From Erythrobacter litoralis HTCC2594 (lineage in GTDB: Bacteria; Pseudomonadota; Alphaproteobacteria; Sphingomonadales; Sphingomonadaceae): a DNA stretch of 64,000 nucleotides. Of the stretch, positions 51,283-59,130 are shown piece by piece. The stretch is from assembly GCF_000013005.1 (NCBI RefSeq), contig NC_007722.1, positions 2,175,501 through 2,239,500 on the forward strand, read 5' to 3'. Position 1 is the stretch's first letter, and each line of letters begins with the position of its first letter. The notes below the pieces were generated by a model that worked only from the letters and a program-made list of their open reading frames with translations, did not search any database and was not told the origin of the DNA. The position numbers and the translations under genes were made by a program.

Positions 51283-51845
51283 CGCTCAAGACGCTAAGAC
51301 AGGCCGTGGCGCTGGCCGCACTGGTGGCAGCGGCGCCCGCTGCGGCCAACGAAGCTGCGATCACCTCATCCGTGGTCGCCGAGAACGACGGCACCCGCAC
51401 GCTGATCCACGACGCAGTGGTCGAGGCACCGGTCGCCGACGTCTGGGCGAGCCTGTCGACCGCCAAGGGCTGGAAGGCATGGGGCCCGAAAGAGGCCTGG
51501 TTCGATTTCCGTATCGGCGGCTCCATCGAAACGTCCTATTCCGAGGGCGCGCAGCCGGGCGATGCGCAGAACATCCGCCACCGCATCCTTGCCTTCGTGC
51601 CCGAGCGCATGATCGCGCTGGGCATCGAGAAAGTGCCCGACGGCGCGTTCGAACCGGGCGTGCTCGACGGAATGTGGAGCGTCTACGAGCTCGAGCCGAT
51701 CGACGAAGACACGACCGGCCTGCGCATCATCGGGCTGGGCTACAAGGCAGACGAGGCCTCCAGCCGGATGCTCGAATTCTTCAAAAGCGGAAATGCCTAT
51801 TCGATCCGAATGCTGGAGCGAAACCTGCAGGCTGTTGCGAAGTAG
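51279..51845 (+). CDS. secreted SRPBCC (START-like) domain protein
   Basis: The 188-residue protein has a signal peptide (VALAALVAAAPAAANEAA, cleavage near 24) and a polyketide-cyclase/SRPBCC fold: LIHDAVVEAPVADVWASLST, WKAWGPKEAWFDFRIGGSIE and VYELEPIDEDTTGLRIIGLG. It would bind a hydrophobic ligand in the periplasm. It overlaps the TetR stop, so it is probably the main target of that repressor. The ligand is unknown. Confidence 0.85.
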   Translation: MTLKTLRQAVALAALVAAAPAAANEAAITSSVVAENDGTRTLIHDAVVEAPVADVWASLSTAKGWKAWGPKEAWFDFRIGGSIETSYSEGAQPGDAQNIRHRILAFVPERMIALGIEKVPDGAFEPGVLDGMWSVYELEPIDEDTTGLRIIGLGYKADEASSRMLEFFKSGNAYSIRMLERNLQAVAK

Positions 51846-51880
51846 CACCTGCGCTTGCGGTCGCACATCGAAGGGAGGGA

Positions 51881-52276
51881 ATGATGGAAGTGAACTGGAT
51901 CGCCGTGCTGGTCGCGGCAGTGTCGGCCTTTGTCCTGGGCGGCCTCTGGTACGGCCCGCTGTTCGGCAAGAAATGGCTCGCCTATAACGGCATGAGCGAA
52001 GAAGAGGCGCGGTCGGGCCATCCGGCAAAGGTTTTCGGCGGCGCATTCGTACTCTCGCTCATCGCCGCCTTCGTGTTCGCGATGTTCCTGGGGCCGGAGC
52101 CGGGCCTGCAATTCGCCGTTTCGGCTGGCTTCGCCGCGGGCCTGTGCTGGGTCGCCGCCACATTCGGGATCAACTACCTGTTCTCGCGCCGTCCGCTCGG
52201 CCTGTGGCTGATCGACGGCGGATACGCGACGGCGATGTTCACCCTTTACGGAGTGGCGTTAGGCCTGCTCGGCTAG
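51881..52276 (+). CDS. DUF1761 membrane protein
   Basis: The 131-residue protein has four hydrophobic helices (about 5-25, 51-72, 78-97 and 108-129) and the DUF1761 opening NWIAVLVAAVSAFVLGGLWY with GPLFGKKWLA. It may be a small transporter or scaffold. The ATG at 51881 has GGGAGGGA before it. It is in line with the TetR-SRPBCC pair. It overlaps the stop of the convergent TetR gene by four bases. Confidence 0.85.
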   Translation: MMEVNWIAVLVAAVSAFVLGGLWYGPLFGKKWLAYNGMSEEEARSGHPAKVFGGAFVLSLIAAFVFAMFLGPEPGLQFAVSAGFAAGLCWVAATFGINYLFSRRPLGLWLIDGGYATAMFTLYGVALGLLG

Positions 52277-52926
52277 TCGTCGCAGCCTTTTGCGGCATAG
52301 GCCGCGCAAAACACATCGACCGCGCCGACCACTCTCTGCCGGTCGCGTTCTTCGTCCTTGGGCAGCCCGAAACGCCGATCGAGATCGCCCATGCCCTTGC
52401 ACATGGCGGCGAATTGTTCGGCGGCCAGTTCCGCGTCTTCGACCTCGACTTCTCCGGCTGCCTGCATGGCCTGGATCAGCATCGTGAAAGCAGCCTTCAT
52501 GCGATGCGGGCCGGCCTCGAGAAAGGCCTCGCCGACAGCCGGCTCGTGCTCGGTCTCGGCCGCGATGCGGCGTTCGAACTGGACCATTTCGGGCCGCGAA
52601 AGAAATGCGCTCATCGCCTCGCCGATGGCCAGCAATCGCTGGCGGAGCGAGCCACGCGAGGTATCGTCGAGGCTGAAGTGGCCACGCATCTTTTCGCACT
52701 CGCGCTCGACCGCGGCGGTGAACAGGCCGCGCTTGTCGCCGAAGTGATTGTAGACGGTGACCTTGGACACGCCCGCAGCGGCGGCGACCTGCTCGATCGA
52801 GGTTGCGGCATAGCCCGCATCGAAGAAACTGTCCGCCGCGGCCCTGACGATGGCAGCCCGCTTGGCCTCATCGGCCGGGCGACCGATCCGGCCTTGCGAA
52901 CCACGTGCTTTGGACTGTGTTGACAA
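52273..52926 (-). CDS. TetR-family repressor of the divergent exporter operon
   Basis: The 217-residue protein has a TetR helix-turn-helix (KRAAIVRAAADSFFDAGYAA, then IEQVAAAAGVSKVTVYNHFG, about 22-63) and a C-terminal TetR_C domain (REFE-type: MVQFERRIAAETEHEP, then FAAMCKGMGDLDRRFG). The start is a TTG at 52926 because no other start fits and a stop lies nearby upstream. It is divergent from a four-gene exporter operon with a palindromic site between, so it probably represses that operon. Confidence 0.88.
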   Translation of the reverse strand: MSTQSKARGSQGRIGRPADEAKRAAIVRAAADSFFDAGYAATSIEQVAAAAGVSKVTVYNHFGDKRGLFTAAVERECEKMRGHFSLDDTSRGSLRQRLLAIGEAMSAFLSRPEMVQFERRIAAETEHEPAVGEAFLEAGPHRMKAAFTMLIQAMQAAGEVEVEDAELAAEQFAAMCKGMGDLDRRFGLPKDEERDRQRVVGAVDVFCAAYAAKGCDD

Positions 52927-52928
52927 AG

Positions 52929-52964
52929 TGAACGGCCCCGTTCAATTAAACGCTACCGTTCAAT
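52929..52964. promoter_or_regulatory. putative TetR operator between regulator and exporter operon
   Basis: TGAACGG-CC-CCGTTCA (52929-52944) is a 7-bp inverted repeat. A further half site ACCGTTCA follows at about 52956-52963. The arrangement fits TetR binding over both divergent promoters. Confidence 0.6.
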
Positions 52965-53023
52965 AATGGCCGCTCGCGCTTGATTCGACAACCCCGGCCG
53001 AAAGCAGAGGTTTCCCCCGCCCT

Positions 53024-54160
53024 ATGCTCTGGATCGCGATCCGCATGCTTACCGGCGACAAGCAGAAGTTCTACGGGCTCGTGTTCGGGATCGCGTTCTC
53101 TACCCTGCTCATCACCCAGCAGCTGACCATCTTCGTCAACCTGATCGAGCGCGGCGCAAGCGGGGTTTACAATGTCCCGACCGCCGACGTGTGGGTGATG
53201 GACGAGGTCAGCCGCACCACCGAGGTTAACTTTCCCATGCCCTCGACCGCGCTCGACAAGGTACGTGCCGTACCCGGTGTCGAATGGGCGGTGGTCCATC
53301 TGCGCGCCGGCGCATCGGTGCGGACACGCGAGGGCGATCTGGAAGGTGTCGCCGTGATCGGGGTCGACGACGCCACGCTGATCGGCCTGCCCAAGAATAT
53401 TCTGGAAGGTAGCGCCGACGTCCTGTCCCAGCCCGACAGCGTCATTATCGACGATGTCGGCGTAACCAACATGTTCGAGGATGGCCGCAGCCCGATCGGC
53501 GAGCGGCTGGAGCTCAATGACCAGCGTGCCGTCATCCGCGGCGTAGCCGACTCGATCCCCAGCTTCACCAGCCAAGTCACGCTCTATACCAAATACAGCC
53601 AGGCGCTGCGTTACGTACCGGGTACGCGCAACCGGCTGAGCTTCGTGCTGGTCGGTGCTGCCGACGGCGTGACGCAGGCCGAACTCGCCGCCCGCATCGA
53701 GGAACAGACAGGCCTCCGCGCCCGGACCCGCGACCAATTCGCACAGGACGGTGTCGACTTCATCATCGAGAACACCGGCATTCCGCTCAATTTCGGAATC
53801 ACCGTCGCGCTGGGCTTCATCGTGGGTGTCGCGATCGTCGGCCTGACCTTCAGCCTCTTCATCCGCGACAACATCAAGCAGTTCGGCGCGTTGAAAGCGA
53901 TCGGCGTGACCAATGCCAAGATCAGGAAGATGGTCGCTACGCAGGCGGGCTTGGTCGGACTGATCGGCTATGGGCTTGGCGTACTCGGCACCATCGGCTT
54001 TATCTATGCCTTCTCCGGCGTGCCCACTTTCAAGGGGTTCTACATTCCCTGGCAGATCCCGCTGGTCAGTCTCGCCGCGGTCTTCATCATCCTCGCGCTG
54101 ACCGGCTGGCTGGCGCTGCGCAATGTCCTCAAGACCGAACCTGCGGCGGTGTTCCGGTGA
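53024..54160 (+). CDS. ABC transporter permease, DevC/MacB-FtsX type
   Basis: The 378-residue permease has one helix near the N-terminus (about 17-36), a large periplasmic domain (about 40-250) and three C-terminal helices (around 252-275, 305-328 and 340-365) with FSLFIRDNIKQFGALKAIGV, the FtsX-family coupling motif. It is the first gene of an ABC-type tripartite exporter: permease, ATPase, HlyD-like adaptor, TolC-like protein. Starts of the next genes overlap. The substrate is unknown; DevBCA relatives export glycolipids or toxic compounds. Confidence 0.9.
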   Translation: MLWIAIRMLTGDKQKFYGLVFGIAFSTLLITQQLTIFVNLIERGASGVYNVPTADVWVMDEVSRTTEVNFPMPSTALDKVRAVPGVEWAVVHLRAGASVRTREGDLEGVAVIGVDDATLIGLPKNILEGSADVLSQPDSVIIDDVGVTNMFEDGRSPIGERLELNDQRAVIRGVADSIPSFTSQVTLYTKYSQALRYVPGTRNRLSFVLVGAADGVTQAELAARIEEQTGLRARTRDQFAQDGVDFIIENTGIPLNFGITVALGFIVGVAIVGLTFSLFIRDNIKQFGALKAIGVTNAKIRKMVATQAGLVGLIGYGLGVLGTIGFIYAFSGVPTFKGFYIPWQIPLVSLAAVFIILALTGWLALRNVLKTEPAAVFR

Positions 54161-54918
54161 GCGACGTGCAGGAAAGCGATGCCCGCGAAAGCCTCGACGC
54201 CACGCTCAGCAACGGTGGCACGGTTGCGATCTGCACACGCGGTGTCACACGCGACTTCGAATCTGGGCAGCAGACCATTACCGTGCTGCACGGAATAGAC
54301 GCCGATATTCGCGCGGGCGAGATGACCTATGTCGTCGGCGAATCCGGGTCCGGCAAGACCACGCTGATCTCGATCATGTGCGGCATTCTCTGGCCGACGG
54401 AAGGCGATGTGAAAGTGTTCGGCACCGACATCTACAGCCTGTCCGACACCGAGCTGGTCAACTTCCGCCTGCAAAACATCGGTTTCATCTTCCAGCAGTA
54501 CAACCTGATTCCCTCCATCGATGCCGCCTCCAACGCCGCAGTGCCGCTGATTGCCCAGGGCATGGATCGCGAGGAAGCACGCGATCGCGCCAAGGCAATG
54601 CTGGAAAAGCTCAATATCGGCGATCAGGCCGACAAGCTGCCCAACCAGCTTTCGGGTGGCCAGCAGCAGCGCGTCGCCATCGCCCGCGCGCTGGTGCACG
54701 AACCGCGGCTGGTGGTGTGCGACGAGCCGACCGCCGCTCTCGATGCCAGCTCGGGCCGCCGCGTGATGGACCTGCTGCACGATGTCGCTGTCGCCGAAGA
54801 CCGCGCGTGTATCATCGTCACCCATGACAACCGCATTTTCGATCTCGCCGACCGGATTCTCGTGCTCGAGGACGGCCGCATCACCCATGACGGCACCGAA
54901 ATGCCGGAAGGCCACTAG
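54157..54918 (+). CDS. ABC transporter ATP-binding protein, DevA/LolD-like
   Basis: The 253-residue ATPase has Walker A GESGSGKTT (about 65-73), Q-loop QQYNLIPSIDAA, signature LSGGQQQRVAIARALVHEPR and Walker B LVVCDEPTAALD, with the H-loop His in IIVTHD. The start GTG at 54157 overlaps the permease stop by four bases. It energises the DevC/FtsX-type permease. A 35-residue N-terminal extension is somewhat longer than in LolD. Confidence 0.93.
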   Translation: MSDVQESDARESLDATLSNGGTVAICTRGVTRDFESGQQTITVLHGIDADIRAGEMTYVVGESGSGKTTLISIMCGILWPTEGDVKVFGTDIYSLSDTELVNFRLQNIGFIFQQYNLIPSIDAASNAAVPLIAQGMDREEARDRAKAMLEKLNIGDQADKLPNQLSGGQQQRVAIARALVHEPRLVVCDEPTAALDASSGRRVMDLLHDVAVAEDRACIIVTHDNRIFDLADRILVLEDGRITHDGTEMPEGH

Positions 54919-54942
54919 AGACCCCCATCAGGACGACACGCC

Positions 54943-55953
54943 ATGGCTCTACTCCCCGAAAAATTCAGCTTTTCCCGTTTGGGCCTGCCGATCATCGCCG
55001 TGATCGGCCTGATAATCGCGGTGTTCTTCATCATGGGCGGCCTGCCCGATCGCGAGCTGGAAGAGCCCGACCGCGAACCGCCGCGCGCTACCGGGGCCTT
55101 GGCCAATTCGCCACGCGTTGCCGGGGCGGGTGTGGTGGAACCGTCGAGCGAGACGATCCAGATCGGCACGGCACTGTCCGGCCTCGTCACCGACCTGCGT
55201 GTCCAGCCCGGCGATTATGTCGAGAAAGGCCAACCGCTCTTTACGGTCGATACCCGCGCCATTCGCGCTCAGTTGCAGCAAGCCAACGCGCAGATTTCCG
55301 AAGCGCGCGCCGCCATCGCGGAGGCGCAGACCGCGCAATCGACGGCCGCGCAGCAACTGGCCCTTTACCGCAATGTCGACGATCCCGCCGCAGTCAGCCG
55401 CTCCGAAGTCATCCGCGCCGAAGGCGAAGCCAATGCGGCACGCACTCGGCTGCAACTGGCCCGCGCGCGCCTGCAATCCGCACAGGCCACCGCTGACAGC
55501 GCGCGCACCGAGATCGGGCGCGCAACCGTCCGTGCGCCGATTGCCGGCGAGATTTTGGCAGTCAACATCCGCCCCGGCGAGTTTCTCTCGACCATGGGCG
55601 GCGGCGGATCGCAGCCTTTCATCGAGATGGGGCAGACCCGCCCGCTCTACATTCGCGTCGATGTCGACGAGGAACAGGCCCCGCGCGTCGCCATGGGCGA
55701 ACCTGCCATCGTCAGCCCGCGCGGTGCGGCGGACCAGCAGGTCAAGGCCAGCTTCGTGCGCGCCGAGCCGCTGGTCGTGCCCAAGCGCTCGCTCACCAAC
55801 AGCGCGCAGGAACGCGTCGATGTGCGCGTGCTCCAGATCATCTACGAATTGCCGGACAGCGACCTTTTCCGCGTCGGCCAGCAGATCGATGCCTTCATCC
55901 CCGCACGCAACGGCACTGCGCCCAAGCCCGCGCAGGCGGAGGCGGCGGAGTGA
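54943..55953 (+). CDS. HlyD-family membrane fusion (adaptor) protein
   Basis: The 336-residue adaptor has one N-terminal membrane helix (about 15-32), a lipoyl half domain (SGLVTDLRVQPGDYVEKGQP), a long coiled-coil hairpin (about 105-190, rich in Ala, Gln and Arg), the second lipoyl half (ATVRAPIAGEILAVNIRPGE) and a beta-barrel domain. It links the inner-membrane ABC pump with the outer-membrane channel. It starts 24 bases after the ATPase gene and overlaps the next by four. Confidence 0.92.
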   Translation: MALLPEKFSFSRLGLPIIAVIGLIIAVFFIMGGLPDRELEEPDREPPRATGALANSPRVAGAGVVEPSSETIQIGTALSGLVTDLRVQPGDYVEKGQPLFTVDTRAIRAQLQQANAQISEARAAIAEAQTAQSTAAQQLALYRNVDDPAAVSRSEVIRAEGEANAARTRLQLARARLQSAQATADSARTEIGRATVRAPIAGEILAVNIRPGEFLSTMGGGGSQPFIEMGQTRPLYIRVDVDEEQAPRVAMGEPAIVSPRGAADQQVKASFVRAEPLVVPKRSLTNSAQERVDVRVLQIIYELPDSDLFRVGQQIDAFIPARNGTAPKPAQAEAAE

Positions 55954-57377
55954 CCGTGCGCCTCGCTCTCCCCATGCTGGCCGTTGCTGCGCTGAGCGCC
56001 TGCGTCGCCGGCCCTCCGCCGGAAATCGACACGACCCCTCCGCCGCTGCCGCTGGAATTCGCCTTCGCGCCCGATGCGGCGACCGGCAGCGCGGTGGCAT
56101 CGCTGCTGCCGACAGGCGATCCGGCCTTCCAGGACCTTGCCACGCTCGCGCTTCAGGATGCACCGACGCTGGCGCAGGCCGCCGCGCGGATCGAGCAGGC
56201 GCGCGCCCGCGCCGCGGGTGCTGGAGCCAACCGCTTGCCTAATATCGGCGCGAATGCGTCGGTCACCGGCACCCGGACCAATCCCGCGCAGTTCGGCACC
56301 AACCTGCCGCCGGGCATTTCCATCGACACCGAGCAAGTCTTCTACGGAGCCAACCTGACGGCGAGCTGGGATCTCGACCTGTTCGGTCGCCTGCGCGCGC
56401 AGGAACGTGCGGCGCTTGCGCGGCTGGGCGCTGCGACAGTGGAAGCGACAGCGGTGCGGAACGCGCTGCTAGCCGAGATCGCCGGCTCGGTGATCGACTG
56501 GCGCACCCTAGCCGCGCGGCAGGACGCGCTGGAACAGGACCTCAAAGCCGCCGCCAGTCTTGCCCGCCTGGCAGGCACGCGCGAGCGCGCCGGTCTCTCG
56601 CCCGGCTTCGACCGCGTGCGCGCAGAAAGCGTTGCCGAGGCCACCCGCAGCCGCATCGCCGCGCTTGCGACCGACCGTGCGCGCATTGCCGGTCGGCTCG
56701 TCGCACTGACGGGCCAGCCGGCGCAGAAGGTTCTCGACCTTTTGCGACAAACTGCACCCGATCCGGCCCAGCCACCTGCGCCAATGACCTTGCCGAGCCA
56801 ATTGCTGGCCAATCGCCCCGATGTCGTTGCCGCCGCCGCCAATCTCGAAGCGGCCGATGCCGATCTGGCCGCCAGCGCAGCGCGCCGCTTCCCGCAGTTC
56901 ACTCTGTCTGCGGCGCTCGGCCTGCTGGCTTTCGATCTGGGCGACCTGTTTGACGAGGACTCGATTGTCGGAAATGTCTCCGGCGGATTGGTCGCGCCGC
57001 TGCTCGATTTCGGGCGCATTCAGGCCGAGATCGATGCTTCGGCGGCAGGCAAGCAACTGGCCTTCGCCAACTATCGCAATGCCGTCTTCACCGCTCTCGG
57101 CGATGCCGAAGCGGGTTATGGCCTCGTCGCCGCCGCCGACCGGCAACTAGCTGCCGCATCGCGCGAATTCGCCAGCGCGGAACGCGCCGCCGATCTCGCC
57201 GACACCCGCTATCAGGCCGGGCTGTCCGACTTCCTCACAGTGCTCGAAGCGCGCCGCGCTGCCGATGCCAGCGGCGAGAGGGTGGCGATTGCCCGCGGTC
57301 AGGCTGAAAGGGCGCGGGTGGTGTTGTGGCAAGCGCTTGGCGGCGATCAGCCGACCAGCCGGTCGACCAGCCAGTAG
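55950..57377 (+). CDS. TolC-like outer-membrane efflux lipoprotein (NodT family)
   Basis: The 475-residue protein is a NodT-type outer-membrane factor with a lipobox (LSAC, Cys near 18) and two repeats of the channel unit. Typical pieces are LALQDAPTLAQAAARIEQAR, ASWDLDLFGRLRAQERAALA, LLANRPDVVAAAANLEAADA and LLDFGRIQAEIDASAAGKQL. It starts at a GTG at 55950. It completes the four-gene ABC exporter. Its end overlaps the convergent HupE/UreJ-like gene by 31 bases. Confidence 0.92.
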   Translation: MTVRLALPMLAVAALSACVAGPPPEIDTTPPPLPLEFAFAPDAATGSAVASLLPTGDPAFQDLATLALQDAPTLAQAAARIEQARARAAGAGANRLPNIGANASVTGTRTNPAQFGTNLPPGISIDTEQVFYGANLTASWDLDLFGRLRAQERAALARLGAATVEATAVRNALLAEIAGSVIDWRTLAARQDALEQDLKAAASLARLAGTRERAGLSPGFDRVRAESVAEATRSRIAALATDRARIAGRLVALTGQPAQKVLDLLRQTAPDPAQPPAPMTLPSQLLANRPDVVAAAANLEAADADLAASAARRFPQFTLSAALGLLAFDLGDLFDEDSIVGNVSGGLVAPLLDFGRIQAEIDASAAGKQLAFANYRNAVFTALGDAEAGYGLVAAADRQLAAASREFASAERAADLADTRYQAGLSDFLTVLEARRAADASGERVAIARGQAERARVVLWQALGGDQPTSRSTSQ

Positions 57378-58318
57378 GATCCGGTGATGCCGATGGCGTA
57401 ACTGGCATAGCGCACCATCGGTGCCAGCGCGTCGGCGCGAATACGGCGCAGAGCTTCGAGCACCAGCAGGACCACCGCAACGACTGCCAGCTGGCCCGCC
57501 TCGACCCCGAGGTTGAAGCTGATCAGCGCCGCGGGCACTTCGCCCTCGGGAAGGCCGATCTCGCGCAGGGCCCCGGCAAAGCCGAAGCCGTGGATCAGGC
57601 CGAACAGGAAGGCGACGAGCCAAGGCCAGCGCCGTGTCCAGGTTTGCCGCTGGTCGCGCACCGTCTCGACCGCGAGCAGCACGATAGACAGCGCGATCAC
57701 GGCCTCGACCGGCCGCCCCGGCAGGCCGAAGAACCCTAGCGACACACCCGCCAGCGTCAGCGAATGCGCCACGGTGAAGGCCGTCGTCGCCTTCGCCACC
57801 GCCCAGCCGCGCCGCACCAGCAGCACCAGCGCGATGACGAACAGCAGGTGGTCCCAGCCTTCGAGAATGTGTTCGATCCCGAGGCTGAAATAGCTGCGCC
57901 AAACTTGCGCGCTGGTCGGCGCGGCGGCGATGGTGGCAATCGGCTCGGCCTCGGTCAGGCGGTAGGTCTGCACCTGCCGACCGAGCGGTTGGACCCGCAG
58001 CAACACGTCGCCCCCGCCGAAAATCGCTTCGAACCCGATCTGCCCGTCCGCCACTTCCCCTTCGCAGCGTATTTGGGCCGAACCGATCAGCGCCAAAGGC
58101 ACCGTGCGCGCGAGGGGCTCGCCGACGATGGTGCAGCCTTGCGGCACAATCGGGATCGCCAGCTCGGCAGGGCCCGGAGCGGGGAGCGGCTGCTTCCAGT
58201 TGAGCTCCCACATTTCTGCGTCGCGCTGGGCAAATTCGACATAGCCGGGGCGCAGCTCATCGGCAGCGACCGGAGCGGCGACCAGCGTAAGAACAAAGGC
58301 CAGCAGGCGGCGGATCAT
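57347..58318 (-). CDS. HupE/UreJ-like membrane protein
   Basis: The 323-residue protein has a signal-like N-terminus (MIRRLLAFVLTLVAAPVAADE), a periplasmic part (about 20-145) and a C-terminal HupE/UreJ_2 membrane domain with about six helices. Motifs are YFSLGIEHILEGWDHLLFVI, FTVAHSLTLAGVSLG, HGFGFAGALREIGLP and LISFNLGVEAGQLA. Conserved His residues suggest metal (nickel or other) transport. It is the last gene of an operon behind DUF3604 and a PpiC-like gene, with ATGA overlaps. There is no hydrogenase or urease here, so the role is different. Confidence 0.88.
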   Translation of the reverse strand: MIRRLLAFVLTLVAAPVAADELRPGYVEFAQRDAEMWELNWKQPLPAPGPAELAIPIVPQGCTIVGEPLARTVPLALIGSAQIRCEGEVADGQIGFEAIFGGGDVLLRVQPLGRQVQTYRLTEAEPIATIAAAPTSAQVWRSYFSLGIEHILEGWDHLLFVIALVLLVRRGWAVAKATTAFTVAHSLTLAGVSLGFFGLPGRPVEAVIALSIVLLAVETVRDQRQTWTRRWPWLVAFLFGLIHGFGFAGALREIGLPEGEVPAALISFNLGVEAGQLAVVAVVLLVLEALRRIRADALAPMVRYASYAIGITGSYWLVDRLVG

Positions 58319-59130
58319 CGCTCGATCCGCACTTGGTAGGCGTCGCGCAGCAAGCGATAGGCCTCTTCCTCACGCGTTTTCGAGGTTTCCAGCCGCCAGT
58401 CTTCGATCACGCGCTGACGAACTGCATCGAGGGGCGGAACCTCGCCTACTTCGACCGCGCGCAACCGAACGAAATGCCACCCGACGCCCGAGCGCACCGG
58501 CCCTTCCCAAGCGGCGCTCGGTTCCATCCCAGCAAGCCGATTGGCGAAATCTTGCCCGAATTGCGCCGCCACCGCAGGCAGGCCGCGCCCTTCGATTGAG
58601 CCTGGCAGCGAGGCGGGATCGCCCACGCCCTGCCAGCCTTGCCGCAACTGCGTTAGCACGGCAGCGGCCTCGGGCTGTTCGGCAAAATAAACCTGGTCGA
58701 AGCTGAGCCGCGTATCTTCGGCATAGCGCCCAGCATTGGCGCGATACCAATCCGCCAGCTCGTCCTCGTCCGGCTCGGTCGCTTGCGCCGAGCTGGCGGC
58801 AAGAAAATCCATCTTCTTCGCCAGCCGCCGCCGCACTACCGGGTCGCCCGCATCCAGTCCCAATCGCAAGGCTTCCCGGTAAAGAACTTCCTCACGGACC
58901 CAGCGATCTATCAATGCGTCGAGCTCGGCATCGGTCGGCGGACGCTGCATCGTGCGCTCGTAAGTTAGCGCGATCTGCGCCTGCACCTGCTCGTCGACGT
59001 CGATCACGCGGCTGGCCGGATCGGCTTCCTCGCCCTGCCAAGCGAAGAAGGCAAAGATCAGCGCCCCGCCGAGCAGGAAATGGACCAGCGGTTCGCGCAG
59101 GATTGTCCGCGCGCGTTCCGTCAGCGTCAC
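58315..59130 (-). CDS. PpiC-type peptidyl-prolyl isomerase, membrane-anchored
   Basis: The 271-residue protein has an N-terminal anchor (LVHFLLGGALIFAFFAWQGE), a SurA-like helical region (RWVREEVLYREALRLGLDAG) and a parvulin domain near 130-240 (LSFDQVYFAEQPEAAAVLTQ, then SGVGWHFVRLRAVEVGEVPP). It would help fold periplasmic proteins, perhaps those encoded by the same operon. The GTG start at 59130 overlaps the DUF3604 stop; its own stop overlaps the HupE start. Confidence 0.87.
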   Translation of the reverse strand: MTLTERARTILREPLVHFLLGGALIFAFFAWQGEEADPASRVIDVDEQVQAQIALTYERTMQRPPTDAELDALIDRWVREEVLYREALRLGLDAGDPVVRRRLAKKMDFLAASSAQATEPDEDELADWYRANAGRYAEDTRLSFDQVYFAEQPEAAAVLTQLRQGWQGVGDPASLPGSIEGRGLPAVAAQFGQDFANRLAGMEPSAAWEGPVRSGVGWHFVRLRAVEVGEVPPLDAVRQRVIEDWRLETSKTREEEAYRLLRDAYQVRIER

